DNA of 64,000 nucleotides from Diadophis punctatus similis (GCA_023053685.1 JALIGW010000002.1:241027677-241091676); one strand, 5' to 3'; positions 25,012 to 38,172 are shown, counted from the stretch's first letter. Program-made: numbers and translations. Notes: a model not told the origin generated them from the letters alone.

Positions 25012-26092
25012 TTGAAGTTCAGAGAGTCATTAATCTATATGTACCTTTAGTAACTCCCAAAGCCAAAAAGAACAAATTACCCTTATCAATAAGGAAACTC
25101 CAATCCCCTCAAAAATTCTCTTTGGCGGAAAAATAAAACTGGCTATGTAGCTAACTTCAAAAACCGATACAAAACCTTATGCTGCCAAATAAAAACAGAA
25201 TGTACCAATTACCACTGCAAACAGGAAGAAGAGCTGTTACACACAAAATCCAATCGTGCCTTCTATAATTTCATAAACACCAAACTTAAAGACTGAAAAA
25301 CCATCCCACCTCTAAAAAGGCAAAATGGTGAAGATTGTAACGATGATGCCATTAAGGCTAATGTCTTCAACACTTTTTTCAGTTCAGTCTTTGTCAACAG
25401 CAATGGCATCTCCCCCTCATTTCCTAGTCGTACATCAACCAATTGCAATGATCTAATCCACATTGATTTTACTGAAGATACTGTCAAAAGGGCACTACAC
25501 AAACTAAAGCCATCTCTATCTATTGGTCCTGATGGAATATTGCCTACTTTCTAAAAAAGCTCTCTGCTGCCATAGATGAACCTTTAAGCACCATCTATGA
25601 AGTATCTTTTAGAATGAGCTCCTTGCCTGTCCTATGGTCATTAGCAACAGTCATACCTATCTTCAAAAAAGGTGACCCCGGCCTGGTTGAGAATTATAAA
25701 CCAATCTCCCTTTGCTGTGTCACCCGTAAAATCATGGAAGCCATCATAAATCAATCCATCACCCTCCACTTAGTGACAAATAACCTACTCTCTAATAAGC
25801 AATTTGGTTTCAGGAAAAAAATGTCATGTTATCTACAACTCATACATTGCAAAAACATTTGGACCTCTCAACTTGACCAGGGTAAAGCAATAGATGCAAT
25901 CTACATAGACTTCTGCAAAGCCTTTGATTCTGTGGTACATGACAAACTTCTGTTAAAACTAAGTTCTTACGGCATTTCTGGATCCTTGCACAAATGGATA
26001 GCTGCATTCCTATCAAACAGGCAACAAATAGTTAAAATTGGAAACACTATATCAAACCCAGCACCAGTTAATATAGGTGTTCCCAAAGGCAG
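25012..26092 (+). mobile_element. LINE, CR1/Rex1-like (Jockey superfamily), 5' portion only
   Basis: Broken frames encode a linker with FNTFFSSVFVN and HKLKPSLSIGPDGILPTF, then RT residues LATVIPIFKKGDPGLVENYK, IDAIYIDFCKAFDSVVHDKL and IVKIGNTISNPAPVNIGVPK. It ends abruptly just before the YADD-type box. The same family is present with its 3' half at 52428-53877, so the 3' half here was removed, most likely by the gene fusion deletion. Confidence 0.85.
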
Positions 26093-26115
26093 TGTTTGTT
26101 TGTTTGTTTGTTTGT

Positions 26116-26214
<99 letters not shown>

Positions 26215-26215
26215 T
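26093..26215 (+). repeat. (TTTG)n then (TTTA)n microsatellite
   Basis: Four to five TTTG units then about 25 TTTA units, continuous with the 3' tail of the minus-strand L2 that follows. Confidence 0.95.
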
Positions 26216-27083
26216 ATGGATTTAAATGCCACCCAATTCCCAGGGGACTCTGGGAGGCTCACAACATGTCAATCCATTTTCCAATATAAAAAGACACAAC
26301 AATTTAAAAGCTAAAAAATTAAAAAGAACATCTAACATTCATAACCAAAGGGGGAGACCCATATCTGGTCTAGTTGGTCTCACTTTCACCCCGCCTGCCG
26401 GAAGAGCCAAATTTTTATTGCTTTACGGAATGCCAGCAGGGTGGGGATGGTCCTAATCTCTGGAGGAAGCTGGTTCCAAAGGGAGGGAGCTCCCACAGAG
26501 AAGGCTCTCCCCCTCAGCCCCGCCAACCAGCATTGCTTGGTCGATGGGACCTGGAGGAGACCAACTCTGTGGGCCCTAACCGGTCGTAGGGAGGTATGCG
26601 GCAGGATGCGGTCCCGAAGGTAACCTGGCCGTGAGCCACGTAGGGCTTTAAAGGTTAAAACCAACATTTTAAATTGGATCCGGAGACTAATGGGCAGCCA
26701 ATGCAGTTGGCGGAAGATAGGTGTTACGTGGGTATATCTAGGTACACACACCACAGCTCGCACAGCCGCATTTTGCACCAATTGCAGTCGCCGGACACTC
26801 TTCAAGGGTAGCCCCATGTAGAGCTTGTTGCAGTAATCCAGCCGGGAGGTGATAAGGGCGTGAGTGACTGTGAGAAGTGCCTCCTTCTCCAAGTAGTGTT
26901 GCAATTGGTGCACCAGACGTACCTGTGCAAAGGTCCCCCTAGCCACAGCTGAAAGATGTTGCTCCAATTTTAGCTGTGGATCTAGGAGGACACCCAAATT
27001 GCGGACCCGTTCTGAGGGGGCTAATTTCTCCCCCCAAGAACCAAGGAGGGACAATCGACATAATCCTTGGGAGGCAGTATCCA
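26216..27083 (-). mobile_element. L2-like LINE, 5'-truncated, at the junction in gene B intron 4
   Basis: One long frame (27168-26386 reading) carries [72 protein letters not shown] and LWNQLPPEIRTIPTLLAFRK. The frame is intact to its stop, so the copy is fairly young. On the V2R side it abuts gene B intron 4 at about 27084. Confidence 0.88.
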
Positions 27084-27263
27084 GAAGGACATTTGGGTCA
27101 ATATTACTGAGCCTCCCAATCTGCTTAAACAAACTATAAGATTTCTTCTCCAGACGTTCAATTCTCAATGAAGTTCATCCACATTCAAGTCTAGGCTTAG
27201 CCCATTTGGACTGGGTCTTAGGGTTTTAGGAAGCAGAGAAAACACAGTGATTTTTCCACCCAC

Positions 27264-27461
27264 CTTGTTGAGCAACTTTAGCCCTGAAAGAGCATCTTGG
27301 TTGATAATAAGTCTCTGTCTTATTAAACTCCCCAGGTGTTTTTTGATGGCATCCTTCTTGGAGAAAACCAACAAACTCACAATGTCCAGATCTGCTGCTA
27401 CTACATCTCCATTTTGGTCCAGGTACAATTGAAACTGGGAAAAATTGCAAAACTCATTCTT
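27264..27461 (-). CDS. V2R gene B exon 4
   Basis: This exon has 198 bp, 66 codons, one codon longer than in A and C because of an extra GTA-type codon in the NGDVVAADLDIV stretch. It ends LNK before GTGGGT, phase 0. It is the last gene B exon present; about 180 bp further down intron 4 the sequence breaks into an L2 element. Confidence 0.85.
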
Positions 27462-27898
27462 CTTCAGAAAGGTATGGAACTAAAATGGAAACATGCAGGA
27501 ATTTTAAAAGTAGAAATATCAGTTTCTTATCCCTTGTAACCCTTCTTGCTTCTATTGCTTTCTAAATTTCAATTATGTTTAGTGGAGAGAAGAAGTATTA
27601 CCACTATTTTCAAAAGTGATATATATTGACAAATAATAAATTGGCCAATTATAGGGAACTTTCTAGAGTAAACAAATTGAAGGAATAACAAATAAAAAGA
27701 TTATTCATAATCTCCTGGAAAACAATGACTTAGTCCCAATTAGACCAGACGGGAAACATGACCAAATGAACTAAGTCTAAATCATAATGCAACATGAATA
27801 GAATTGTAAATCTCACACTAGCTCATTTTATAGCCTGAAAAGTTAGGGAGGATCCTTTCTGTGTTTCATTCTCTTTCATTCTCTTTCTTTCATTTCAT

Positions 27899-28905
<1,007 letters not shown>

Positions 28906-29152
28906 ACCGAGGTGGCGCAGCAGTTAGAGGCAGTACTGCAGGTGAATTTAGCTGACTGTGATCCGCAGGTCAGCGGTTCAAATCTCACCGGCTCAAGGTT
29001 GACTCAGCCTTCCATCCTTCCAAGGTAGGTAAAATGAGGACCCAGATTGTTGGGGGCAATATAAATATACATTGCTTACTGGTGTAAACTGCTTAGAGAG
29101 TGCTTGCACTGTGAGGCGGTATATAAATCTCACAAAATAAATAAATAATAAA
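28906..29152 (+). mobile_element. tRNA-derived SINE
   Basis: A-box-like GTGGCGCAGCAGTTAGAGGC and B-box-like GGTTCAAATCT, 62 bases apart, as in a tRNA head. The body has GGTTGACTCAGCCTTCCATC and TTGTTGGGGGCAATAT and the tail is AAATAA repeats. This pattern is common in squamates. No intact tRNA fold is expected. Confidence 0.82.
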
Positions 29153-29404
29153 TAATACTTGGTTAATAGATTGTGAGAATGCTGATTATTTATCTTAATT
29201 TCAGCAAGGTATTATGAACTACTTCCTGATATGATCATTAAGAAACTCTTTAAATGTGGCCTGGTTAGTGTGATAATTAAGTTGATAAAAAAGTACTTAA
29301 GTACTTTTCAGTGTTCCTCATAAAACTGAATAACAGTTAACCCTTGATCATCTATTATTCTATATTTTCATAAATACAGACAGTGGAGTTCACAAATCAT
29401 GGTT

Positions 29405-31196
29405 TTGTTTATTTATTTATTTATTTATTTATGGTTTCTTATATGCCGCCCCACTCCCGAGGGACTCAGGGCGGCTTACAACACAGGAAAAATACAAGAA
29501 AACCAATAAATTCAATTTAAAATCAAAATATAAAAATTAAAAATTTCAATATAAAAGCACCATTCAACCGCCAGACATACCCGGGGGAGAGTGTAGATGG
29601 AATTAAGCTCTACCCCCTGCCTGCAGGAAGAGCCATGTCTTAACGGCTTTTCGGAAGGCCAGCAGGGTGGGGATAGTTCGGGTCTCTGGGGGGAGTTGGT
29701 TCCAGAGCGCGGGGCCGGCCACAGAGAAGGCTCTCCCCCTAGGACCCGCCAGCCGGCATTGCTTGGCTGACGGGAGCTGGAGGAGGCCAACTCTGTGGGC
29801 CCTAACCGGTCGGAGGGAAGTATGAGGCAGAATGCGGTCCCGGAGATAACCTGGTCCTAAGCCATGAAGGGCTTTAAAGATGATGATCAACACCTTGAAT
29901 TGGACCCGGAGACTAATGGGCAACCAATGCAGCTGGCGGAGTATAGGTGTCACGTGGGTGTACCTTGGCACACCCACCACAGCACGCGCAGCTGCATTTT
30001 GCACCAACTGGAGTCTCCGGATACTCTTCAAGGGTAGCCCCATGTAGAGCGCGTTGCAGTAGTCCAAACGGGAGGTGACAAGGGCATGAGTGACCGTGAG
30101 TAGAGCCTCCTTCTCCAAGTATGGCCGCAACTGGTGCACCAGGCGAACCTGTGCAAAGGCCCCCCTAGCCACAGCAGTGAGATGGTGTTCCAATTTTAGC
30201 TGTGGGTCTAGGAGGACCCCCAAGTTGCGGACCTGATCCGAGGGAGTTAATTTCGCTCCCTCGAGAACCAAGGAGGGATAGTTGTCATAATCCTTAGGAG
30301 GCAATATCCAAAGCCACTCAGTCTTGTCGGGGTTGAGTCTGAGTCTGTTCCTCCCCATCCAGATCCTAACGTCGTCCAGGCATCGGCACATTACATCGGC
30401 TGCCACACTGAAGTCAGACGGGGTGGTGATGTACAGCTGGGTGTCGTCAGCGTACTGGTGGAAACACACCCCATGTCTGCGGATGATCTCCCCCAGCGGT
30501 TTCATGTAAATGTTAAACAGGATGGGCGAGAGGACCGACCCCTGAGGCACCCCGCATAACAGGGGCCTAGGGGTGGATCTCTGCCCTCCCGCCAACACCG
30601 ACTGCATCCTATCGGCGAGATAAGAGGAGAACCACCGTAAAACGGTGCCTCCCACTCCCAACTCGCCGAGACGATGCAGAAGGATACCATGGTCGATGGT
30701 ATCGAAAGCCGCTGAGAGGTCAAGTAGCACCAGGATGGAGGAATTTCCCCCATCCCGGGCCCGCCAGAGATCATCCATCAGAGCGACCAAGGCAGTTTCT
30801 GTACTGTAGCCGCGCCTGAAACCCGACTGATAGGGATCTAGATGGTCTGTTTCATCCAGAAGCCGCAGAAGCTGAGTGGCCACCACCTTCTCCACAACTT
30901 TCCCTAAAAAAGGCAAGTTGGAGACCGGACGATAGTTCTTCAAATCAGCTGGATCCAGGGAAGGCTTCTTCAGGAGGGGTCTCACCACCGCAGCTTTTAA
31001 TGACTGCGGTACGGAACCCTCCCCCAAAGAAGCGATGACCACCGCCCGGATCCAGCCGCGTGTCACCTCCCTGCTGGCAGAAACCAGCCAGGAGGGGCAC
31101 GGGTCCAATAAACAGGTGGAGGCCCCCATTGCCCCCATGGCTCTGTCCACATCCTCAGGAGAAACAGGCCCAAACTCCTCCCACAACGGTGGACTA
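29405..31196 (-). mobile_element. L2-like LINE with 527-codon open frame, gene B intron 3
   Basis: The frame at 31186-29603 is intact. It contains [92 protein letters not shown] (RT catalytic box) and LWNQLPPETRTIPTLLAFRK. The 3' end has the GCCGCCCCACTCCCGAGGGA tail (reverse) and TTTA repeats. The N-terminal endonuclease is missing by 5' truncation. An open frame this long points to a recent insertion; genes A and C lack it. Confidence 0.92.
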
Positions 31197-31229
31197 AGAC
31201 TTGTTGATGAAAGATTGATACCAACTTGT

Positions 31230-32360
31230 AGACAAGGTTATTTTGATCTCTTTTGAAAAATGCCAAGGTTTTAGAAAAAATACTTTTGATTTCTTCATAG
31301 AAAGAAATACATAAATGAAATCCAGCAAGGAAATACCTGAACTTTGACAACTAGGAATTCACAAACTATGGTATTTCATATTAGGGGGAAAAGGATGGCA
31401 GTTGCAATGTAGATTTTTTGTTTCAATTGCATTTGTACCTTTTTGTCTTATTAATGCATATGTAGATGGTCACTGATACATTAATAGATTTTAATGATTG
31501 GATAATAACAATATAATTAATTAGATGATAATGGCATTAATTATGCACATGAGGAATGATAAGAAAATACGTCAAATTGTAGTTGATTGCAAACTGAATG
31601 TGAGCCAATGGTGAGATGCTCATGGAAAGAAGGCAAATTATTCCATAAGAGTTTCAGAAAGTGAATGTTCTGGTTTGGGGAGACCATCACAAATATCAGG
31701 TCCCCTTGCAGGTACTAGGCTCAAAAAAGACATTTCACAAAATCTAAATCCGCTTTAGGGAATGGCTATGAGGCCAAGGAAGTGATCAAAGTTGCTGCTC
31801 TTAGCCTTGAGGAAAGATAACAAGGAGAAGAGACATATTGGTCTATGGGATCTGAAAATCAGAAGGCGTCTGGGAGAATCTTTTCCAACTCCATAATTTT
31901 TTAATTGAGGAAAGGAGGATACATTAGACAGAAGCCAAACTGCCATTCCAGAATCTGGGACATGGTAAAATGAACTCAATCACAAGAGAGGAAATTCTGG
32001 CTGAATCAGATGAAAAAACATCCTAAAAGGGAAAGCAGTTTTAGAGTTGAGACAGTGAACCAGAGAAGTGATTATCTGAATGCAAAGACTGAGAAGCCAT
32101 CAGTCAGAGAAGCTTAAACTGGAATTCCTGCAGAGAGGAGGGGTTGGGCTAGATGGACTCCGGATCTCCTTCACCTTTATGAAGATAAAATTCTATTATT
32201 TTTTTCAATTCTACATCCTTTTTACAATTAGCAGTGTTTAATACAGTATCAAAATTTATCTGTCCTGGTTCCAACGCCTTTGAACATTGTGCTATGAACA
32301 ATTAGATTGACCAAACCCACCCATCTTTTGTGGCACCAGGAAGTTGAGACCCTTGGATTC
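31230..32360. other. gene B intron 3 backbone
   Basis: Aligns with gene C 3860-4690 plus 5810-5980 and gene A 51870-52420 plus 53885-54350. No feature of its own. It supplies the empty sites for the 4692 L2, the 5982 hAT and the 52428 LINE. Confidence 0.7.
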
Positions 32361-32408
32361 CTACTAAAAAGAAACTATATTCAATAGATCCTTGTTAGGC
32401 CTCCATAC

Positions 32409-33203
32409 CTGCCATGGATGCAGCTTTAGAGCCCTCAACCGCTTTTCACCCTCCTTCCTTCTCTTCCTCAATCTGGAAGAATAGGCAGCATTCAGGGAGT
32501 CAGCCAAAGTCTTGATGATACTGTAAGCATGGTGCTCATTTTGTACCAAGTTGCTATTCCATTTCTTTACGGAATCAAGTGGTACTTTCTGGGTGCATTT
32601 TCTTCGGCCCTTGACAGAAAAGAGCTGCTTTGAAAAAGAACAGTGAAACGACTGATCTTGAAACTGAGGCTGTACAAAGAGAATGGGTTCAAAGGCATCA
32701 TTGTTTGCCATTTCTTTTTTCCTGAAATCAAAGTTCCAAAAACAATGGACATATCTGAAAAGTCTGTGTCCTCCCACTGCATATTCCACAAAGGATGAGA
32801 CAATCCAGATTTTCCCTTCAATGGGTCCTGGCAATCTCATAAATGATAAATGGAAAGAAAGAATTCTATTGAAAGGGAACTCATATCCCATGAAGTGAAC
32901 AAAGACATTGACTTGTCTCCACTTAGAGATGGCATCCCTGAGGGCTACTCTATGCCCTGTCACTGAGAATCGTTGTGATATAACAACACAAATTCCATTC
33001 CTGACAAGCAAAGGAGTAAAAACTCTCATGAAATTCTCTCCCTCTTCTGTGTCTGAAGCAAAGAGGCCAATCAAGATCCAACCAAAATGGGTGAGCAGTT
33101 GCACAATTCCTGGGTAATGGAATCCTTCTTTGGGGAGCATCCGATGGAAAAAAGGGAATTCCCTTTTATCACTTAGAGCCACTGAAGCAGTTGCATAATT
33201 GAT
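32409..33203 (-). CDS. V2R gene B exon 3
   Basis: This exon has 795 bp and an open frame, phase 0 at both ends. It starts INYATASVALSDKREFPFF after a TTTCCCCCCAG acceptor and ends HPWQ before GTATGG. It is nearly the same as gene A and C exon 3 except around 32735-32805, where the residues after KIWIV differ sharply (SSFVEYAVGGHRLFRYVHCF here). Open after duplication, which suggests recent or continuing selection, or simply a young copy. Confidence 0.9.
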
Positions 33204-33296
33204 CTGGGGGGAAAAACAATGAAGAAGGCTGTGTTATATCTGGGAGTAAGATGAAATCTGAACTATTAGATTTTAATAAAGCTGACCAAGTTCTTA

Positions 33297-33490
33297 TGAA
33301 TGAATGAATGAATGAATGAATGAATGAATTAATTAATTAATTAATTAATTAATTAAATAATTAATTAAATAATTAATTAAATAATTAATTAATTAATTAA
33401 TATGTATATGTGTGTACACACACACACATACAGACAGACACAGACACAGAAACACACACAAACACACACACACATACATACATACATACA
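33297..33490 (+). repeat. (GAAT)n, (AATT)n and CA-rich compound microsatellite
   Basis: Same place as the repeats near exon 3 in genes A and C, but with a long AATT section only here. Confidence 0.92.
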
Positions 33491-33826
33491 TATAATATAA
33501 AATACAGAATATTAACAAGATTATATATAATAATAGAAGAAAAGAAGAAAATGAAGAAAAAAATAATGAGAGGAATCACCACTAAATTTAACATATTCCA
33601 TTCACATGTGCAGATATCAAAACAACTTTTTCTGTTTTGTTTTTAATAAAGGGCCAAATTACACATAATTTTAAATTCTTATCACAGAGGAAATATTTTG
33701 TTTCAATGTAAGGATCCCAATAGGTCATTCATCCAATGTATGGTCCAATATATTGACCTGTTTCTTTCTTGTACGTTTGATAATCATATAATTGATAATT
33801 GATAATTTATATAATATAATCATTCA

Positions 33827-36245
33827 CCAGGACCAGACGGATTACATCCCAGAGTCCTAAAGGAGCTAGCAGATGTCATCTCAGAACCACTGCACCACAT
33901 CTTCCAAAAATCCTGGAACACAAAGGAGTTACCTGAGGACTGTAAAAGAGCTGATGTGGTTCCCATCTTCAAAAAAAATGGAGGGGAAACAGTCCCAGGA
34001 ACTACAGACCAATCAGCCTAACATCAATACCCCTCCTTACAATTACCCCTCCTTGGTCTTTGAGGGTGCGAAACTGACCCCCTCAGACCAGGTCCGCAAC
34101 TTGGGGGTCCTCCTAGATCCACAGCTAAAATTGGACCACCATCTTTCTGCTGTGGCTAGGGGGGCCTTTGCACAGGTTCGCCTGGTGCACCAGTTGCGGC
34201 CATATTTGGAGAAGGAGGCGCTACTCACGGTCACTCATGCCCTTGTCACCTCACGGTTGGACTACTGCAATGCGCTCTACATGGGGCTACCCTTGAAGAG
34301 TATCCGGAGACTTCAGTTGGTGCAAAATGCGGCTGCGCGTGCTGTGGTGGGTGTGCCAAGGTACACCCACGTGACACCGATACTCCGCCAGCTGCATTGG
34401 CTGCCCATCGGTCTCCGGGTCCAATTCAAGGTGTTGATCACCATCTTTAAAGCCCTTCATGGCTTAGGACCCGGATATCTTCGGGACCGCATTCTGCCTC
34501 ATACTTCCCTCCGACCGGTTAGGGCCCACAGAGTTGGCCTCCTCCAGGTCCCGTCGGCCAAACAATGTCGGCTGGCGGGCCCCAGGGGGAGAGCCTTCTC
34601 TGTGGCTGGCCCCGTGCTCTGGAACCAACTACCCCCAGAGACCTGGACTATCCCCACTCTGCTGGCCTTCCGTAAAGCCATTAAGACATGGCTTTTCCTG
34701 CAGGTGGGGGGGACAACTTAATTCCACCTGAGCCTACCCCCCAAGTATGTATGTGTCGAATGGATGTTGCTGTTTTAAATAATTGTTTTAAATTTTTGTA
34801 CTTGTTTTTAAATTTTATGCAATTTCTTTGTTTATTCTTGTATTTCTCCTTGTTGTAAGCCGCCCCGAGTCCCTCGGGAGTTGGGCGGCATATAAGAATA
34901 ACAAAAATAAATAAATAAATAAATAAATACCCGGGAAAATACTGGAAAAGATAATTAAAAAACAGATTTGCCATCACCTAGAAACAAGCAAAGTAATAAC
35001 CAGCAGACAACACAGGTTTGTTAAGAACAAATCATGCCAAACCAATCTCATTTCATTCTTCAAAACTGTGACTAAATTATTAGACCATTGAAATACTGTG
35101 AACATAATATACTTGGACTTCAGGAAAACATTTGACAAAGTACATCACAACCTACTTCTTCGTAAGCTAGAAAACAGTGGGATAGACAGCTACACCACCA
35201 GATGGATTTACAACTGCCTGAGTAACCATACTCAATGAGTAGTCCTCAATGGGTCTAAGTCTACATGGAGAGAAGTAAGCAATAGGGTACCACAAGGTTC
35301 CGTCTTAGGCTCAGTACTCTTTAATATCTTCATAAATGACATAGATGAGGGAATAGAAGGGGAACTAACCAAATTTGCAGATGATACTAAGCTGGCAGGA
35401 ATAGCTAACACACCAGAGGACATGCTCAACAACCAGATGGATCTTGACAGACTTGAACACTGGGCCCTATCTAATAAAATGAAATTCAATGTAGAGAAAA
35501 GTAAAGTCCTACACTTAGGTAAGAATAACCAAAAATATACATATAAAGTGGGTGAAACCACACTCAATAGCAGTGACTGTGAGAGGGATCTTGGAGTCTT
35601 AGAAGGCAACCAGCTAAACATGAGCCAGCAGTGTGAAGTAGCAGCCAAAAGAGCCAATACAATACTAAATTGCATTAATAGAGGGATACAATCTAGGTCT
35701 AGGGAGGTACTAATACCACTCTATAAAGCCTTAGTTAGACCACACCTAGAGTACTCCATCCTGTTTTGGTCACCACACTACAAAAAAGATGTTGAGACTC
35801 TAGAGAAAGTGCAGAGGAGAGCAACCAGGATGATTAGGGGACTGGAAACTAAAGCATACGAAGAGGTGTTGCAAGAACTGGGGATGGCCAGTCTAGTGAA
35901 GAAAAGGACCAGGGGAGACATGATAGCAGTGTTCCAATACTTGAGGGACTACCACAGAGAGGAGGGGGTCAGGCTATTTTCCAAGGCACCAGAAGGCCAG
36001 ACAAGGAATAATGGATGGAAACTGACCAAGGAGAGATTCAACCTGGAAATAAGGAGGAACTTTCTGACAGTGAGAGCGATCAACCAGTGGAACAGCTTGC
36101 CTATGGAGGTTGTGAGAGCTCCAACACTTGAGACTTTCACGAGGAAATTGGACTGCCATTTGTCTGAAATAGTGTAGGGACTCCTGCTTGAATGGGGGTT
36201 TTGACTAGATCACCTACAAGGTCCCTTCCAACACTGTTAATCTGT
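33827..36245 (+). mobile_element. CR1 LINE in gene B intron 2, split by an L2
   Basis: The CR1 runs 33827-34032, then after the L2 from 34926 to 36245. Open parts carry MNNQMDLDRLEHWALSNKMK, NMSQQCEVAAKRANTILNCI, VRPHLEYSILFWSPHYKKDV and RAINQWNSLPMEVVRAPTLE. RT catalytic FADDTKLAG is readable near 35380. Same insertion point as in genes A and C. Stops and frameshifts are present upstream. Confidence 0.9.
34033..34925 (+). mobile_element. young L2-like LINE inside the CR1, TSD AATACCC
   Basis: 5'-truncated; the frame to 34721 is open from the CR1 into NYPSLVFEGAKLTPSDQVRN and onward to TLLAFRKAIKTWLFLQVGGT. The 3' UTR ends GCCGCCCCGAGTCCCTCGGG and an AAATA tail. AATACCC stands on both sides; the CR1 of gene A is uninterrupted there. 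By eye it differs from the L2 at 44987-45880 at roughly a dozen bases in about 0.88 kb. Confidence 0.9.
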
Positions 36246-36939
36246 AACATCATTTGATAATAGATTTCTTATCTCTTCTGTCTATGGAGCTCTGCAAATA
36301 CAAGTCTGTTCATTATAACAGACTTGTTTAAATCTTTTACTACTGATTGTGTCTATCTGCTCAAATCTTGTTCAAGTAAATACTGCCCAAAATGTCAAGG
36401 CATTTCTGCATTTAAATCCTTGACAATGTGGAAAGTTCCTTTATAGTGACTCATCAATTTTACTGTGCCAACCTTATTGGGGATGTCTGTATCTTTCTCT
36501 GCTTCAATATCTCAGATTCTTTGTGCGGCAATATTTTTAGCTTTTCTACAGTTGTACAAGAGACAGGGAGACCACAGCTCCTAATATAATTTGTCAATTG
36601 TACTATTATCATTACTTTGGCTAAGACAATATAAAAATATGAGCTTCCCATCACTTCTGCCCCTTCCTTTTGGACAGAAGACCCTTTGACTGGACGCAGA
36701 GCTTCTCCTCCCCTTCAGAAGTGTGCACAAGAAGCCCCTAAACTGATTCGGATGGTGTCATTAGATGATATGTCTGCTTTAATTCTTGCCTCCTCTCTAC
36801 TGTGGATCCCAATCCTTAGCCAGGACAATTACAATGGCCATGCTGAAAAGCAGTTCTTTAATTCCATAGAGAAGAGATGGTGGAACACTCACCACCACCC
36901 CATTCACTTTACCAGATAGAGAAACAAGCACAAACAAAC

Positions 36940-37228
36940 CTGTGGGACTTTGTAGGTGCTTCCTAATGTTGACATCTGGATGGAGATGTCCCTGAAAGCT
37001 GCATCAAGAAGAATCAAAAGGTTGTCATTCCTTCCACAGCTGTAGTTGGGAACATTGGCTTCTCCAATAGAGAGCATGTCCAGCAAGGCATCTGAAGTGC
37101 CAAGTGTGTTTAAATAGTTGTCACGGCAGTAGTAGCCAAGTGTGAGATTGTGAAGGATCTGGTAATTGTTGTTGACTTTTTGAATAGCAAAAATTAACCG
37201 TAGTATTCTTCCGTGATCCAAATGAAAA
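36940..37228 (-). CDS. V2R gene B exon 2
   Basis: This 289-bp exon has the same boundaries as gene A exon 2. The acceptor is a T run then AAACCATAG, and it ends at YKVPQ before GTTTGT. The frame is open and includes LDHGRILRLIFAIQKVN, NLTLGYYCRDNY and NYSCGRNDNLL. It encodes part of lobe 1 of the ligand domain. Confidence 0.85.
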
Positions 37229-37505
37229 CTATGGTTTAAAAAAAAGTTCATGTTTTTATCATAATCAACAGCAACAACACAATACTGTTTTTGCAGGGTA
37301 ATCCTCTTTGTCTTCTCATGTCTGAGCCTTCTGCCCATATTGATCAAAACGAGAGATAAATGATTGCCCCCCCATCACCAATTATATTTTGTGACTGCTG
37401 AGAGGATGGGATGGAGATAGTCTATCACTATCTTGCTATTTGTCTGATAACTAGGATTTGCATTTGTCTGATAACTAGGATTCAAAATAATTCGATCATT
37501 CAATT

Positions 37506-37555
37506 AGAAGAAGACGAAGACGAAGACGAAGACGAAGACGAAGACGAAGAAGAAC
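37506..37555 (+). repeat. (GAAGAC)n microsatellite abutting gene B exon 1
   Basis: About eight GAAGAC units directly touching the last shared exon 1 codon. A GAA-rich tract stands at the matching place in gene A (61240-61381) though further away because of insertions. Confidence 0.95.
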
Positions 37556-37711
37556 AGAGATGACAATGCTAATGAGATGATCTCCTGGCCTGTAATAGCT
37601 CCATGATTTCTTTTGATCTTCGTGCTCCAAGCTTAGTGGGCACTTCAATCTAAGCTTCCCAGAGATTGGCTGGGAGACCAGCAGCATCAGAAGCAGGAGC
37701 AGGAGGTCCAT
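37556..37711 (-). CDS. V2R gene B exon 1
   Basis: The ATG starts the leader MDLLLLLLMLLVSQPISG, then KLRLKC and YYRPGDHLISIVIS, nearly identical to gene A exon 1. At 37555 the sequence enters a GAAGAC repeat. A GT follows the last shared codon on the minus strand, but using it leaves phase 0 while exon 2 needs two leftover bases. Read through, the frame runs into repeat-coded LR residues and then a stop. The 3' end of this exon is therefore damaged or misidentified, as in gene A. Confidence 0.7.
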
Positions 37712-38172
37712 AATTCTTAGGGCTGAAACAATCTCCTTTTCCTTTCTAAACAAAAACAACTAGAAGAGTTAGGAGAATACAAAGACTGAAATGCCCGGAG
37801 CTTTCTTCATTCAGACAGAACAACCTAAGTTTCACCTTGAAAGGAGAAAAAGGTGCATTCAAGAGCACAGTTTGTACTTCTCCCCACATTTGTGCCACAC
37901 AGAGCACTACCTGTTTCTAACATTTAACTGTTTCTAATGCAAGATTCTCTTCCATTTTGCTTCAGTCTGACATTTACATCAAAGGCAGTTCTGGGGATGT
38001 AGCAGAGGAGACTCAAGAGACTGGCATTGTGAAAATTACAGTGAGAAGCAACTTCTCTAGGGATTCTGGAATTATTTCAGTGCTCCATGTGCAGACAGAT
38101 GGAGAAAATCATGTTAGTGTAAAAAAATTCACTGATACATCCCTGGGGCCACTCTTCTGTAGTGGTTGCGGT
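37712..38172 (-). promoter_or_regulatory. 5' flank of V2R gene B
   Basis: This is the counterpart of the gene A 5' flank, ending where a hAT element is inserted at 38173. It is presumed to hold the promoter and 5' UTR. No core promoter motif is convincing by eye. Confidence 0.45.
37957..38120 (+). other. exon-like open stretch in the shared V2R 5' flank
   Basis: On the plus strand a pyrimidine-rich tract ending in TTGCTTCAG is followed by an open frame reading SDIYIKGSSGDVAEETQETG and then IVKITVRSNF. The same stretch occurs at 63820-63975 beside gene A with few base changes. It resembles a splice acceptor plus exon, but I do not recognise the protein, and three of the four codon changes I noted between copies alter the residue. 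It may be an old exon fragment carried with the duplication, or chance. Confidence 0.3.

Larger units (their letters stand above)
25012..27083. other. deletion/fusion junction between V2R genes C and B
   Basis: Left of 25012 the sequence is gene C intron 2, immediately next to where exon 2 should start (compare 60541-60640 and 36842-36940). Right of 27084 it is gene B intron 4. Between them are only the 5' half of a LINE (25012-26092), a TTTG/TTTA repeat and a 5'-truncated L2 on the minus strand. Gene C exons 1-2 and gene B exons 5-6 are missing. A single deletion joining the LINE to the L2 tail explains this most simply. Confidence 0.75.

Noticed and set aside
24694..25015. Small coding genes on the plus strand (also 36686-36919 and 60385-60666)
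   Set aside because: The same sequence lies just after V2R exon 2 in all three copies; it is intron DNA and the frames are antisense to the gene.
27226..27450. Alternative minus-strand frame over V2R exon 4 (also at 2750 and 50807)
   Set aside because: It is a shifted frame across the true exon; the frame with LDQNGDV and correct splice phases is the real one.
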